Shown piece by piece: positions 26,443 through 35,060 of a DNA stretch of 64,000 bases. Where the stretch lies: NCBI GenBank assembly GCA_023411645.1, contig JAEYON010000033.1:1-64000 (forward strand), in the 5' to 3' direction. The translations under genes were made by a program, and so were the position numbers. Numbering within the stretch: position 1 is the stretch's first letter; each line of letters opens with the position of its first letter. The notes under the pieces were generated by a model. That model did no database searches. It had not been told where the DNA came from and saw only the letters and a program-made list of their open reading frames with translations. Source of the stretch: Bacillota bacterium (GTDB lineage: Bacteria > Bacillota > Clostridia > Acetivibrionales > DTU013).

Positions 26443-26462
26443 TACGTCCCATAATATATACT
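26435..26462 (+). promoter_or_regulatory. Promoter of the ECF transporter operon
   Basis: TTGACT (26435-26440) and TATACT (26457-26462) are spaced by 16 bp and overlap the stop codon of the preceding gene. Downstream, TCAGGC-taa-GCCTGA (26483-26497) forms a small hairpin close to the ribosome binding site. The leader is only about 50 nt, too short for most vitamin riboswitches. Confidence 0.45.
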
Positions 26463-26514
26463 AATACTGTAAACTTTTATCTTCAGGCTAAGCCTGAGCA
26501 AGGAGGGGCGTATT

Positions 26515-27066
26515 ATGTGGAAACTCAGTGTTAAAACGGTGGTCGCGATTGGTATAGGTGCTGCGATATTCATTGTACTTGGCATGTTCGGTTCCATTCC
26601 AACAGGGATTCCGAACACAAATCTTGACACCTCTTATGGTATTCTTGCTATGATGTCAGCCATCTTTGGCCCAATAGCCGGTCTGTTAATCGGTCTTATA
26701 GGGCATGCACTGAAGGATACTTTTATGTGGGGATCAGCCTGGTGGAGCTGGATTATTTGCTCTGCTCTTGCAGGTTTCCTTATCGGACTTTTTGTGAAGA
26801 AATTCGGTGTAGAGGATGGGCAATTTGGTCTGAAACAAGCGGTTCTATTTAATGCCGTTCAGATTGCATCCAATGCAATTTGCTGGTTTGGACTTGCGCC
26901 GTTGCTAGATATCATTATATACGACGAACCTGCCAATAAAGTATTTACCCAGGGTTTGGTAGCCGGAGCAGTTAACATGGTCGTCATGCTAGTGCTTGGA
27001 ACAGCCCTGCTGTTTGGGTATTCTGCCACGAGGCAGAGGGCATCCAGTCTGACCAAGGAAGAGTAA
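26515..27066 (+). CDS. ECF transporter substrate-binding (S) component, UPF0397 type
   Basis: 183 residues, with AAGGAGGGG before the ATG. About five or six membrane helices are predicted. The start KTVVAIGIGAAIFIVLGMF, then IPNTNLDTSYGILA and GPIAGLLIGLIGHALKD, matches the UPF0397 family of S components. Followed by the matching A-A' and T genes, it forms a complete group I-type ECF transporter. The substrate of UPF0397 transporters is not established to my knowledge, and no riboswitch here reveals it. Confidence 0.85.
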   Translation: MWKLSVKTVVAIGIGAAIFIVLGMFGSIPTGIPNTNLDTSYGILAMMSAIFGPIAGLLIGLIGHALKDTFMWGSAWWSWIICSALAGFLIGLFVKKFGVEDGQFGLKQAVLFNAVQIASNAICWFGLAPLLDIIIYDEPANKVFTQGLVAGAVNMVVMLVLGTALLFGYSATRQRASSLTKEE

Positions 27067-27083
27067 TATTGTTCGGAACCAGG

Positions 27084-27127
27084 GGGATGATTCTCCGGTT
27101 CGTTCACCGCGGACCGGGATCATCCCT
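27084..27127 (+). terminator. Hairpin between ECF S and ATPase genes
   Basis: GGGGATGAT...CCGG pairs with CCGG...ATCATCCC across a loop of about 15 nt, followed by TTTATC. The T-run is poor, so partial attenuation or mRNA processing is as likely as full termination. Confidence 0.45.
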
Positions 27128-27207
27128 TTATCAGTTTACTTGGTATATGCATATGCTGTACCAATCATAAACCAACTTATACAAATGAGTTGTGCCCGAG
27201 GATGCTG

Positions 27208-28914
27208 ATGAAAAAAGAAGCAATCACATTTGAAAATTTTACATTTCGATATAACAGCCAAATTGAACCAACCTTGATTGATATCAACCTGACGGTTTAT
27301 CAGGGCGAAAAGCTGCTTGTCATAGGCCCATCCGGCTCGGGAAAATCTACTTTAGGTCATTGTATCAACGGTCTGATACCTTTTTCATACACCGGTGAGC
27401 TGACCGGTAAACTAAGGGTATTGGGGGAGGATACGTCCAAACTCGGTATATTTGGGTTATCCAAGCATGTGGGTACTGTACTTCAGGATTCCGACAGTCA
27501 GTTCATAGGATTAACAGTTGGCGAGGATATTGCTTTTTCCATGGAGAACGAATGTGTTGAAACACCTGTGATGCAACAGCGAGTTATGGCATCGGCTCTT
27601 TTGGTTGATATGGGGGATTTTCTGGCAGCTAATCCGCATCAGTTATCCGGAGGACAGAAACAGAGGGTCTCACTGGCGGGGGTACTGGTAAATGAGGTGG
27701 ACATCCTTCTTTTTGATGAGCCCCTTGCAAATCTGGATCCGGCCACAGGCAAATATGCCATCGAGCTGATTGATGATCTTCACAGGGAAACCGGCAAGAC
27801 AATTATTATCATCGAACACAGACTTGAGGATGTGCTTCACAGGGGTGCGGACAGGGTGATACTGTTCGATGAAGGACGGATCATTGCAGATATGCCGCCG
27901 TCCAAATTGCTTGAAGGCGATCTTCTTGAGCGTTGCGGTATCCGCGAGCCTTTATTTATTTCCGCGCTTAAAAAAGCAGGCTGTCAAGTGCGGGCTGATG
28001 ATCATCCGGAAAGAGTGGGAACCTTTAATCTGGAGCCCCACCGTGAAAAACTGTTATTGTGGGCACAGCAGGATGAAAGCATCGCTGATAAAATAGCGGG
28101 ACAAAATATTTTAGAGGTTAGGGATCTGGAATTCAGATATCAATCGGGCGCCCGTGCAATAAAAGGCATCTCATTCCATGTGAAGCAGGGCGAAATGCTG
28201 GCCATTGTCGGTAAAAACGGAGCAGGTAAATCCACTCTGTCCAAATTGATTTGCGGAATGGAGAAGCCTGACCGTGGGACAATATTTTTTGAAGGCCGTG
28301 ATATCTCGGCAGATACCATAAAAGAGCGTTCAATGCGAATTGGGTTTGCTATGCAGAACCCAAACCATATGATTTCAAAGACAATGATCTATGATGAAGT
28401 CGCAATGGGACTGAGAGCGATGAAGGTCCCTGAAGAAATTATCAGAGAAAAGGTGCAGCATATATTGAAGATATGCGGACTGCATCCGTTTCGTAAATGG
28501 CCTGTTGCAGCATTGAGTTATGGACAAAAAAAGCGTGTTACCATTGCCTCCATACTGGTGATGGATGTGAAGGTACTGATTTTAGACGAACCTACCGCAG
28601 GGCAGGATTACAGGCATTATACCGAGATCATGGAGTTTTTGAGAGGCCTTAACGAACAAAACAGCATTACAATTATCATGATAACTCACGACATGCATCT
28701 GGCACTGGAATATACCAACAGAGCTATTGTTGTGGCCGATGGGGTCAAAATAGCGGACAGTACTGTTGCGGAGATTTTTTCAAACGAAGAGGTTATTGCC
28801 GCAGCAAACCTGAAGAAGACTTCACTGTACGACCTTGCTTCACAGATGGGCATATCGCCCGAAGTATTTACAAATCGCTTTATTGCATCAGAAAGGGGGA
28901 ATGGTCAAAAATGA
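27208..28914 (+). CDS. ECF transporter ATPase, fused A and A' domains
   Basis: 568 residues from the ATG at 27208, with GAGG six nt upstream (TTG 27190 is in frame but less likely). Two complete ABC ATPase domains: Walker A GPSGSGKST (about residue 45) and GKNGAGKST (about 340); signatures LSGGQKQR and LSYGQKKR; Walker B ILLFDEP and LILDEPTAG. Most ECF systems use separate EcfA and EcfA' proteins. Here both are in one chain. It energises the S and T components encoded on either side. Confidence 0.92.
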   Translation: MKKEAITFENFTFRYNSQIEPTLIDINLTVYQGEKLLVIGPSGSGKSTLGHCINGLIPFSYTGELTGKLRVLGEDTSKLGIFGLSKHVGTVLQDSDSQFIGLTVGEDIAFSMENECVETPVMQQRVMASALLVDMGDFLAANPHQLSGGQKQRVSLAGVLVNEVDILLFDEPLANLDPATGKYAIELIDDLHRETGKTIIIIEHRLEDVLHRGADRVILFDEGRIIADMPPSKLLEGDLLERCGIREPLFISALKKAGCQVRADDHPERVGTFNLEPHREKLLLWAQQDESIADKIAGQNILEVRDLEFRYQSGARAIKGISFHVKQGEMLAIVGKNGAGKSTLSKLICGMEKPDRGTIFFEGRDISADTIKERSMRIGFAMQNPNHMISKTMIYDEVAMGLRAMKVPEEIIREKVQHILKICGLHPFRKWPVAALSYGQKKRVTIASILVMDVKVLILDEPTAGQDYRHYTEIMEFLRGLNEQNSITIIMITHDMHLALEYTNRAIVVADGVKIADSTVAEIFSNEEVIAAANLKKTSLYDLASQMGISPEVFTNRFIASERGNGQK

Positions 28915-29738
28915 GCAGGCTTCTTGCATACATTAAGGCCGATTCTCCTGTACACAGGCTGAATGGCGCGACAAAGCTTATCATTTTTCTGATCTGGTCC
29001 TTTACCGGAATGATTACCTTTGATGCCCGTGCCCTTGTAGTAATCCTTGCAGCAGGGATCGTAGTATTTCGGATTTCGAAAATCCGATTTAAGGATGTTG
29101 CTTTTGTTCTTGGTTTCATCAGCTTGTTTCTGCTGTTAAACTTTATTACTATTTATCTTTTCTCTCCTGAGGAGGGTGTGAGAATATATGGGACAAGAAA
29201 CGTTCTTTTCAGCTTTTCAGAGCGCTATACTGTTACTGTAGAGCAACTGTTTTATGAACTGACCGTAACGCTAAAATATTATACGGTCGTACCGGTAGCG
29301 CTGCTTTTTGTACTGACTACTGATCCGAGTGAATTCGCAGCATCATTAAATCAACTTCGTGTTCCCTATAAGGTATCTTACGCAGTTGCCCTTGCACTTC
29401 GTTATATTCCGGACATTCAGACTGATTTTATCAACATTTCGCATGCTCAGCAGGCAAGGGGCATTGATATGTCCGGAAAGGCAAAGCCGTGGACAAGACT
29501 GAAAAATATTCTCGCAATTCTCATGCCGTTAGTATTTTCAAGTCTCGAAAAAATAACGATCATATCCAATGCAATGGAACTTCGTAATTTTGGTAAACAT
29601 AAAAAACGTACGTGGTATTCATTTAAACCTTTTGGCCGCAATGATGCGGCAGCACTTATTATCGCACTGCTGTCAGCAACTGCTGTGCTTGTATTTACAT
29701 TTTACGATGGTACAAGGCATTTCATTCCGTTTAAGTAA
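28911..29738 (+). CDS. ECF transporter transmembrane (T) component
   Basis: 275 residues, overlapping the ATPase gene by ATGA. About five to six hydrophobic helices with the typical EcfT coupling region near residues 170-205 (SHAQQARGIDMSGKAKPW, including an Ala-Arg-Gly motif), which contacts the ATPases. The 3' end overlaps the converging csaB fusion gene by 8 nt. Confidence 0.9.
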   Translation: MSRLLAYIKADSPVHRLNGATKLIIFLIWSFTGMITFDARALVVILAAGIVVFRISKIRFKDVAFVLGFISLFLLLNFITIYLFSPEEGVRIYGTRNVLFSFSERYTVTVEQLFYELTVTLKYYTVVPVALLFVLTTDPSEFAASLNQLRVPYKVSYAVALALRYIPDIQTDFINISHAQQARGIDMSGKAKPWTRLKNILAILMPLVFSSLEKITIISNAMELRNFGKHKKRTWYSFKPFGRNDAAALIIALLSATAVLVFTFYDGTRHFIPFK

Positions 29739-31980
29739 CGGAGGAGATCAGATCTACTGCGACCCTAGCATTCTCGCGCGCCTTTTCCTTCAATTCAGGA
29801 ATGCTTTCCTTCAACTGATTGCTTATGGCTTCACGGTCTTGCCATACCTTTTCCGACAAATCAAGAAGATGCCTGTATTCCAAGGTGCGAACATCGCCGG
29901 CTGAAGACTGTCCAATGTAGTCGAGGAATCCCTGGATTTTTGGGTCATAGACGAGACCTACCATGGGGACTGCGGCAACTGCGGCAAAAACCAGCGCATG
30001 GAGTCTCATACCAAGTAACATGTGCATTTCTGAGATTAGATCAAAGGTCTGGAAAATACTCAGCTTTTCCTTAACAATGGTGCATTCGTTCTTCATCATG
30101 GCTGCAACATTTTCCAAAATGGGCACGTCGTCCGGGTGCTGCATTGGAAAGAAAACGGGCCAGGCACCGTATTTATTGACCATGCTGTCAATAGCCTGGG
30201 CAATTGCAGATTCATATTTCTCATGCTCAACCTTTTCATTACCTGGATATTTCCGCAGCGATATGCCAAGTAAGGGCTTATTGCCTGTCAGGTTAAGCTG
30301 CCGCAATATATCAGTATTAGAGCTTTTGCGGCAATCGGTAACCGTAAAGGCGGCATCGGAGGTGAGCAGAATTTTTGGCTTTCCGATATCCAGGCTCTTT
30401 AGCTCTTCGAATGATAAAGCCTCCCGGAGCGTGATCACATCCACCTGGTTCATTATTTTTTTTGTAATAAGCCTGTTCATACTTTGTTTCAGCGGACCGA
30501 TACCATTGGCATAGAACATGATTTTCAAGCGAAGCTTTTTCGCCAGCCAAACTGTGCTAAGGTAAAAGAATAAAGAGCGTGTGCTGGTGTTGTCCTGAAG
30601 CAGATTTCCGCCGCCGTATATGAACACTCTGGCGTTTTTCATGCCTTTATATATGCGCAGTACGCTGATCCTGCTGATGGAAGGCATATTAAAATCCTTT
30701 GAAGTACCAATTGGATCCTTCGACAGGATCATGAGACGTATGTCTGGCTTATAGCGTTTCAAATCATTGATAATTGACATCAAAAGAGCGTCGTCGCCTA
30801 TGTTGCGAAACCCGTAATAACCTTGAATTATGGCATCGTAAGGCTTCTGTCCCTTTTTGAGCAAAGATTGTTTCTCAAGTATGCCGGAATAGATACCGGT
30901 CTGAGTTTTAGCCATACTTTCGACGGAAAAGTCATTAAGCGCTTTTTCATATAGCAACTCTCCCATAGCAGTCCGTTTCTCTTCATCCTCCGCCAGTTCC
31001 AGAATCAGTTTGCAGAAGCGTTCAACATCACCCGGCTCAAACAGATAACCATTTTTGCCATGCTCTATCAAATCGGGGATACCGCCAACGCGAGTACTGA
31101 TGGTCGCCTTTTTAAATCTGGCTCCCTCCAGGATAGAATAGGGGAAGCTCTCACTGATGGAAGTTAGCACACTGATGTCGATACTGCTCATCAGCTCATT
31201 GGGATCCTCCAGCCATCCCAGGAAGAATACCGTGTCCTTCAAACCGAGGCTTGCAGTCAATGCTTCAAGCTGTTTGCGATCTTCACCGTCTCCTCCGATC
31301 AGGAATTTGACCTTAGGATTCCTATCCTTGACAAGCCTGGCCGTGCGTACAATGGTTTCAATACTTTTTACGGGATAGAGCCGTGCGGCGATACCGACTA
31401 TGATATGATCTTCTTCTATGTTAAGACGGTATTTTTCAATAAGTCTGGCTCGTGAATATTTTGCTGTCGGTATGGAAAAATCCATCCCGTTGTACAATAC
31501 ATAAATATCAAGAGGATTAAATCTCCTGTCAATCAGCATATCACGGAAATTGCTTGAGACGGCTATATGGTTATGTATAAAACGTAATGCAATGGAGTTG
31601 ATGAGGCCGATAGTCATTCTCTTTGAAAGACTGTGCATATAGTCCAATCGATAATCACTATGTACGGTGGTAACAGTCGGCAGCCCGGTTTTTCGCCGTG
31701 CTGCCAGTGAGAACATATTAGCTTTAGCGCCATGAGAGTGGACGATATCATAGTTGCCCTGACATATGATCTCGGTGACCTTGCGGATATCTGAAAAAAT
31801 ATTTTTTGATTTTACAACTGTAACATCAATGCCCATTTCACGGGCTTCATCGGCAAAAACACCTGGCCGCAGACTGATGAGTTTGACTTCCATGTGTCGG
31901 GACAGTTCTTTGAGGAGATATAACACATGGGTTTTTGCTCCTCCGGTATCGCCGCCGCCGATTAAATGTACGATTTTCAT
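29731..31980 (-). CDS. Glycosyltransferase-polysaccharide pyruvyl transferase (CsaB) fusion protein
   Basis: 749 residues. ATG 31980 has GGAGG six nt upstream, and an ATG at 31983 is equally in frame. Residues 1 to about 375 form a complete GT4-type glycosyltransferase: HLIGGGDTGGAKTHVLYLL at the start, a second Rossmann fold with VGIAARLYPVKS, and the sugar-nucleotide site EGARFKKATISTRVGG. From about 390 a CsaB-type pyruvyl transferase follows (QGYYGFRNIGDDALL, YGGGNLLQD, LLGMRLHALVFA). CsaB pyruvylates the secondary wall polymer that anchors SLH-domain S-layer proteins. The fusion would join sugar addition and pyruvylation in one protein. It ends an operon with a truncated glycosyltransferase and sodium-pump subunits. 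Confidence 0.88.
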   Translation of the reverse strand: MKIVHLIGGGDTGGAKTHVLYLLKELSRHMEVKLISLRPGVFADEAREMGIDVTVVKSKNIFSDIRKVTEIICQGNYDIVHSHGAKANMFSLAARRKTGLPTVTTVHSDYRLDYMHSLSKRMTIGLINSIALRFIHNHIAVSSNFRDMLIDRRFNPLDIYVLYNGMDFSIPTAKYSRARLIEKYRLNIEEDHIIVGIAARLYPVKSIETIVRTARLVKDRNPKVKFLIGGDGEDRKQLEALTASLGLKDTVFFLGWLEDPNELMSSIDISVLTSISESFPYSILEGARFKKATISTRVGGIPDLIEHGKNGYLFEPGDVERFCKLILELAEDEEKRTAMGELLYEKALNDFSVESMAKTQTGIYSGILEKQSLLKKGQKPYDAIIQGYYGFRNIGDDALLMSIINDLKRYKPDIRLMILSKDPIGTSKDFNMPSISRISVLRIYKGMKNARVFIYGGGNLLQDNTSTRSLFFYLSTVWLAKKLRLKIMFYANGIGPLKQSMNRLITKKIMNQVDVITLREALSFEELKSLDIGKPKILLTSDAAFTVTDCRKSSNTDILRQLNLTGNKPLLGISLRKYPGNEKVEHEKYESAIAQAIDSMVNKYGAWPVFFPMQHPDDVPILENVAAMMKNECTIVKEKLSIFQTFDLISEMHMLLGMRLHALVFAAVAAVPMVGLVYDPKIQGFLDYIGQSSAGDVRTLEYRHLLDLSEKVWQDREAISNQLKESIPELKEKARENARVAVDLISSVT

Positions 31981-32034
31981 CATGGACCTCCTGCCGATAA
32001 CAAATACTATTAGCCTTTTGAAGTAAGATAGAGT

Positions 32035-32733
32035 TTATTGATCTTCACTATTCTTTATGATCTTCCTGGCAGCGATGACACGGCATGCCTTCTCAAATTG
32101 CTCGGAAAGCAGCTGAGTATTGCCGTCTGGGACGTAGCAGAGGGCTTCCTGTGAACCTTCAGTTTCACTTTCCGATAACAGTTTGGAATAGGTTTCCTTA
32201 CTGCCGGTAACAATGCAGTCAGCTTCGCTAATAATCCGGTTTTTCAGCTTCTTGTCAAAGCGCTTTCTTATTTTTTTGCTGATTCCCGGCAGCGGATCAC
32301 ATACATCAGCTACCCATGGAACACCGGGAAATTTCTTCTTCAGCCGAAGGCCGATGAGATGTGCGCTTGATGGAGGAGATACGGTATAGATCATATCTAC
32401 TCCATCATATTTTGCCATACGGACTGCTTTGCGTACAGAAAATAATTCCCAGAGCCGTTCAGCATCGGGGATCAGCAAGGATGACAATGCTTTTCCGATA
32501 GGACGAAGGATTCCGGGTAGATTTTCAGGTTCCCAAGGACTGGTCCGAATTACATCGGTGTCCTCGGGAACCTGCATAGTCAAATCTTTATTTGTATCTG
32601 CTCGAACTGTGCGCGTCAGCACAAGCGGCTCCCATCCATAGTTTGCGAGCTGTCCGACAAAATCGGCAGATCTTGCAGCTCCCGCATTTTTTACAGGCGG
32701 GAAGGAGTAAGCAATCATTAATACCTTCTTCAT
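32035..32733 (-). CDS. Glycosyltransferase with only the N-terminal GT4-like domain
   Basis: 232 residues, about half the length of a GT-B glycosyltransferase. The N-terminal acceptor-side domain is present (MIAYSFPPVKNAGAARSADF, DMIYTVSPPSSAHLIGL and WVADVCDPL), but the nucleotide-sugar-binding C-terminal domain with its E-x7-E motif is missing. It ends soon after CIVTGSKETYSKLL with a short helical tail. No matching second half follows downstream, where the fusion glycosyltransferase gene carries its own complete pair of domains. It may be a truncated gene, or a half-protein needing a partner. The start lies 5 nt after the OadG stop codon. Confidence 0.7.
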   Translation of the reverse strand: MKKVLMIAYSFPPVKNAGAARSADFVGQLANYGWEPLVLTRTVRADTNKDLTMQVPEDTDVIRTSPWEPENLPGILRPIGKALSSLLIPDAERLWELFSVRKAVRMAKYDGVDMIYTVSPPSSAHLIGLRLKKKFPGVPWVADVCDPLPGISKKIRKRFDKKLKNRIISEADCIVTGSKETYSKLLSESETEGSQEALCYVPDGNTQLLSEQFEKACRVIAARKIIKNSEDQ

Positions 32734-32738
32734 ACCTG

Positions 32739-32900
32739 TTACTGCTCGTTTATCTCTTCCGGTTTATACGGGAAAATCTTTGTAAAGAGTCTGATAATCA
32801 GGTAAAAGACGATCAGTACAAAAAACACGCCCAGCATTCCGATAATTGTAACAAAAAGTCCTTTCCCAAAATCCGAACCATTTATTAATGTATCTAACAT
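32739..32900 (-). CDS. Sodium-pump decarboxylase gamma-subunit-like small membrane protein (OadG family)
   Basis: 53 residues, with AGGAGG before the ATG at 32900. One strongly hydrophobic helix (about residues 15-38, including GKGLFVTIIGMLGVFFVLIV) is followed by a short charged tail (KIFPYKPEEINEQ). Size, single helix and position 36 nt after the beta-subunit gene match OadG/MmdD-type gamma subunits that hold the decarboxylase complex together. The usual long Pro/Ala linker is absent. Confidence 0.75.
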   Translation of the reverse strand: MLDTLINGSDFGKGLFVTIIGMLGVFFVLIVFYLIIRLFTKIFPYKPEEINEQ

Positions 32901-32936
32901 ATAATATATCCTCCTGTAAAATTCTGAATGCTGACT

Positions 32937-34181
32937 TTAGCCTACAAGTATTGGTACCAGTACAAGGATCAGACCACCGGCTATAATGGAGCCAAGCTGA
33001 CCTGAAACATTCGCACTGACTGCCTGCATCAGTACAAAGTTCGTAGGGTCTTCCTTTTGCGCCATTCTTTGAATGACTCTGGCCGACATTGGGAATGCAG
33101 ATATTCCGGCTGCGCCGATCATCGGGTTGAACTTATTGCCCTCTTTGCGGAACAGGTTGAGGAACTTGGCAAACAGAACGCCGCCCGCAGTATCAAATAC
33201 AAACGCTACCAGACCCATACCAAGAATCAGCAATGTTGTGGGCTGGAGGAAGTCCTCGGCAAGCATTGTCGCTCCGATCGTAATACCAAGCAGCAGTGTA
33301 ACGAGGTTTGAAAGTTCGTTTTGAGCAGCCTGTGAAAGCCTCTCTAGGACACCGCATTCGCGGATCAGATTGCCAAACATCAGTGAACCTACCAGTGGAA
33401 CACTCATTGGGGAGACAATACCTGCAATAATTGTTACAGCTATAGGGAATGCGATCAGTACAAATTTGGATACTTTTTCTTCCTTGTAGTCCATTCTGAT
33501 CATACGCTCTTTCTTGGAAGTCAGAAGCTTTATTACAGGGGGCTGTATGATCGGAACCAGTGACATGTACGAGTATGCCGCAACGGATATTGGAGCGAAA
33601 TACTCCTTTGCGAACTTACTTGCCACATAAATCGCTGTCGGGCCATCTGCGGCGCCAATGATGCCGATGGCGGCGGCCGGTTTGAGGTCAAAGCCCAGCA
33701 GAACGGCTACCAGCATAGTGGCAAATATTCCTAATTGCGCAGCTGCACCGAAGAAAATCATGACCGGGTTCTTAAAAAGAGGAGTAAAATCGATCATGGC
33801 GCCGACACCAATGAAAATCAGCACTGGGAACAGCTCTGTTAGTATACCTGCGTTGAGTAGGATATCAAGAAAGCCCGGATCGTACTTAAAAGCCTGACCA
33901 TTTTCAAAAATATAGTTCAGCTTATCCTCAAACAGGCTCCTTGCTTCTGGATTGTTAGCGACCAATTGGGTCACATATGGATCCAGTTCTTTGACAGTTG
34001 CAAACTTTACAACCGCCTGAGGCAAATTAACAAGAATAGCGCCGAAACCGATCGGCAGAAGCAGCATTGGTTCATAATTCTTTTTGATAGCAAGAACAAT
34101 CAGAACCAAACCGACCACATACATAATGACCATCTGGATATTAATTTCCATAAAACCCGCAACTAAATCCTTAAATTCCAT
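32937..34181 (-). CDS. Sodium ion-translocating decarboxylase beta subunit
   Basis: 414 residues from the ATG at 34181, with GGAGAG upstream; a farther in-frame ATG at 34226 lacks one. Highly hydrophobic, about ten membrane segments, with the OadB/GcdB/MmdB phrases GIIGAADGPTAIYVASK (ion-site Asp) and NPMIGAAGISAFPMSARV near the end. The beta subunit pumps sodium when a carboxylated biotin is decarboxylated. Only the beta and gamma genes are here. The carboxyltransferase (alpha) and biotin carrier genes are not in the window, so they must be elsewhere or this pair serves several alphas. Confidence 0.9.
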   Translation of the reverse strand: MEFKDLVAGFMEINIQMVIMYVVGLVLIVLAIKKNYEPMLLLPIGFGAILVNLPQAVVKFATVKELDPYVTQLVANNPEARSLFEDKLNYIFENGQAFKYDPGFLDILLNAGILTELFPVLIFIGVGAMIDFTPLFKNPVMIFFGAAAQLGIFATMLVAVLLGFDLKPAAAIGIIGAADGPTAIYVASKFAKEYFAPISVAAYSYMSLVPIIQPPVIKLLTSKKERMIRMDYKEEKVSKFVLIAFPIAVTIIAGIVSPMSVPLVGSLMFGNLIRECGVLERLSQAAQNELSNLVTLLLGITIGATMLAEDFLQPTTLLILGMGLVAFVFDTAGGVLFAKFLNLFRKEGNKFNPMIGAAGISAFPMSARVIQRMAQKEDPTNFVLMQAVSANVSGQLGSIIAGGLILVLVPILVG

Positions 34182-34309
34182 GTTATCTCTCCTGTATCTG
34201 ATAGTGTGTAGAAATATTTTGTACATACCCTTATTTCCATCCTATAGTATAACTAATAGAAGCACATTAATCAAATAAAAAAAGCAGGAGATGAGAAAAA
34301 ATTGTGGAA

Positions 34310-34432
34310 TAATGTATTAGCTGAGGAAACGAGACGGGTCAGACGTTAATGTCAGGGGAACGGAACCCGTACTGTGAAGGCATCATAAGCCGGTTATGAG
34401 GGCTCTTCGGGGAACCGGTACTTAAGGGGGGT
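34310..34432 (+). ncRNA. Structured leader RNA of unassigned class before a GNAT gene
   Basis: A gene-free G-rich segment with nested pairings leads directly into the ribosome binding site of the GNAT gene. ACGGGT (34334-34339) pairs with ACCCGT (34365-34370), enclosing GAC/GTC. CATAA (34384-34388) pairs with TTATG, and CCGGTT pairs with AACCGG (34413-34418). The 3' end runs into AAGGGGGG, the Shine-Dalgarno site. The AACCCGTACTGTGA stretch slightly recalls cobalamin riboswitches, but the GGTG core and the B12 box are absent. I cannot place it in a known family. Confidence 0.45.
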
Positions 34433-34437
34433 GCGTG

Positions 34438-34956
34438 GTGGATATTACAACAGGTGATGACGTTGTATCATTGATTCCTTTAACAAAAAGCTTCCTAAAA
34501 GAGGCCGCTTTGCTGTACAACAGCAGTGATATGCGCTACGCGACAGGTTATGCGGAAGATGTGACTGTGGAGCAGTTAGCCTGTATTCAGGATCATACCG
34601 CTTCATCTGAGAATGAGTTCATATCCGGTATATTTATAAAGAGCTCTTCCGAAATCTCGAGGTTTGTCGGAATAGTAGCGGGCATGTTGCAGGGAAATGA
34701 GCTGTGGATTAAGCTTTTAGCTGTGTTGCCTGCATTTCGCAATGCAGGAATAGGCTCAAGAGCAATCGGCTTGACCTTTCAATATTTTATGGAAATATTT
34801 AGTACTACCGTCGCGTTTGTTTCCGTTGCTGAAAAAAATATGCAAGGGCTTAGTTTCTGGACAAAGCAGGGATTTTCTCAGGTAGGAAGTTTATACAAGA
34901 CATTATTTGGCGAAAATCAAATGTATAAGGTAGTAATCATGAAAAAGAGGTGCTGA
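34438..34956 (+). CDS. GNAT-family acetyltransferase
   Basis: 172 residues. GTG 34438 is chosen because AAGGGGGG lies about 6 nt upstream (GTG 34435 is also possible). The acetyl-CoA site is LLAVLPAFRNAGIGSRAIGL (motif A, R/Q-x-x-G-x-G/A form) near residue 100. The later FVSVAEKNMQGLSFWTKQGF is the typical motif B. Substrate unknown. The long structured leader suggests control at the RNA level. Confidence 0.85.
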   Translation: MDITTGDDVVSLIPLTKSFLKEAALLYNSSDMRYATGYAEDVTVEQLACIQDHTASSENEFISGIFIKSSSEISRFVGIVAGMLQGNELWIKLLAVLPAFRNAGIGSRAIGLTFQYFMEIFSTTVAFVSVAEKNMQGLSFWTKQGFSQVGSLYKTLFGENQMYKVVIMKKRC

Positions 34957-35023
34957 ACGCTATGTAAATGCACTGAACAGTAGAAGTTTACATAATATAG
35001 ATTGTGATAATATTTCTATTAAT

Positions 35024-35052
35024 TTGACAAAGCTTTTATGTATAGGTATAAT
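35024..35052 (+). promoter_or_regulatory. Sigma-A promoter for the riboswitch-hydrolase unit
   Basis: Consensus TTGACA (35024-35029) and TATAAT (35047-35052) with a 17-bp spacer. Transcription would begin near 35059, just at the start of the riboswitch. Confidence 0.85.
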
Positions 35053-35060
35053 ATTCTTGC

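Noticed and set aside
34310..34432. Cobalamin riboswitch
   Set aside because: A stretch reading ACCCGTACTGTGA recalls the core, but the GGTG...AAATCC segment and the final B12 box are missing, so I left it unassigned.
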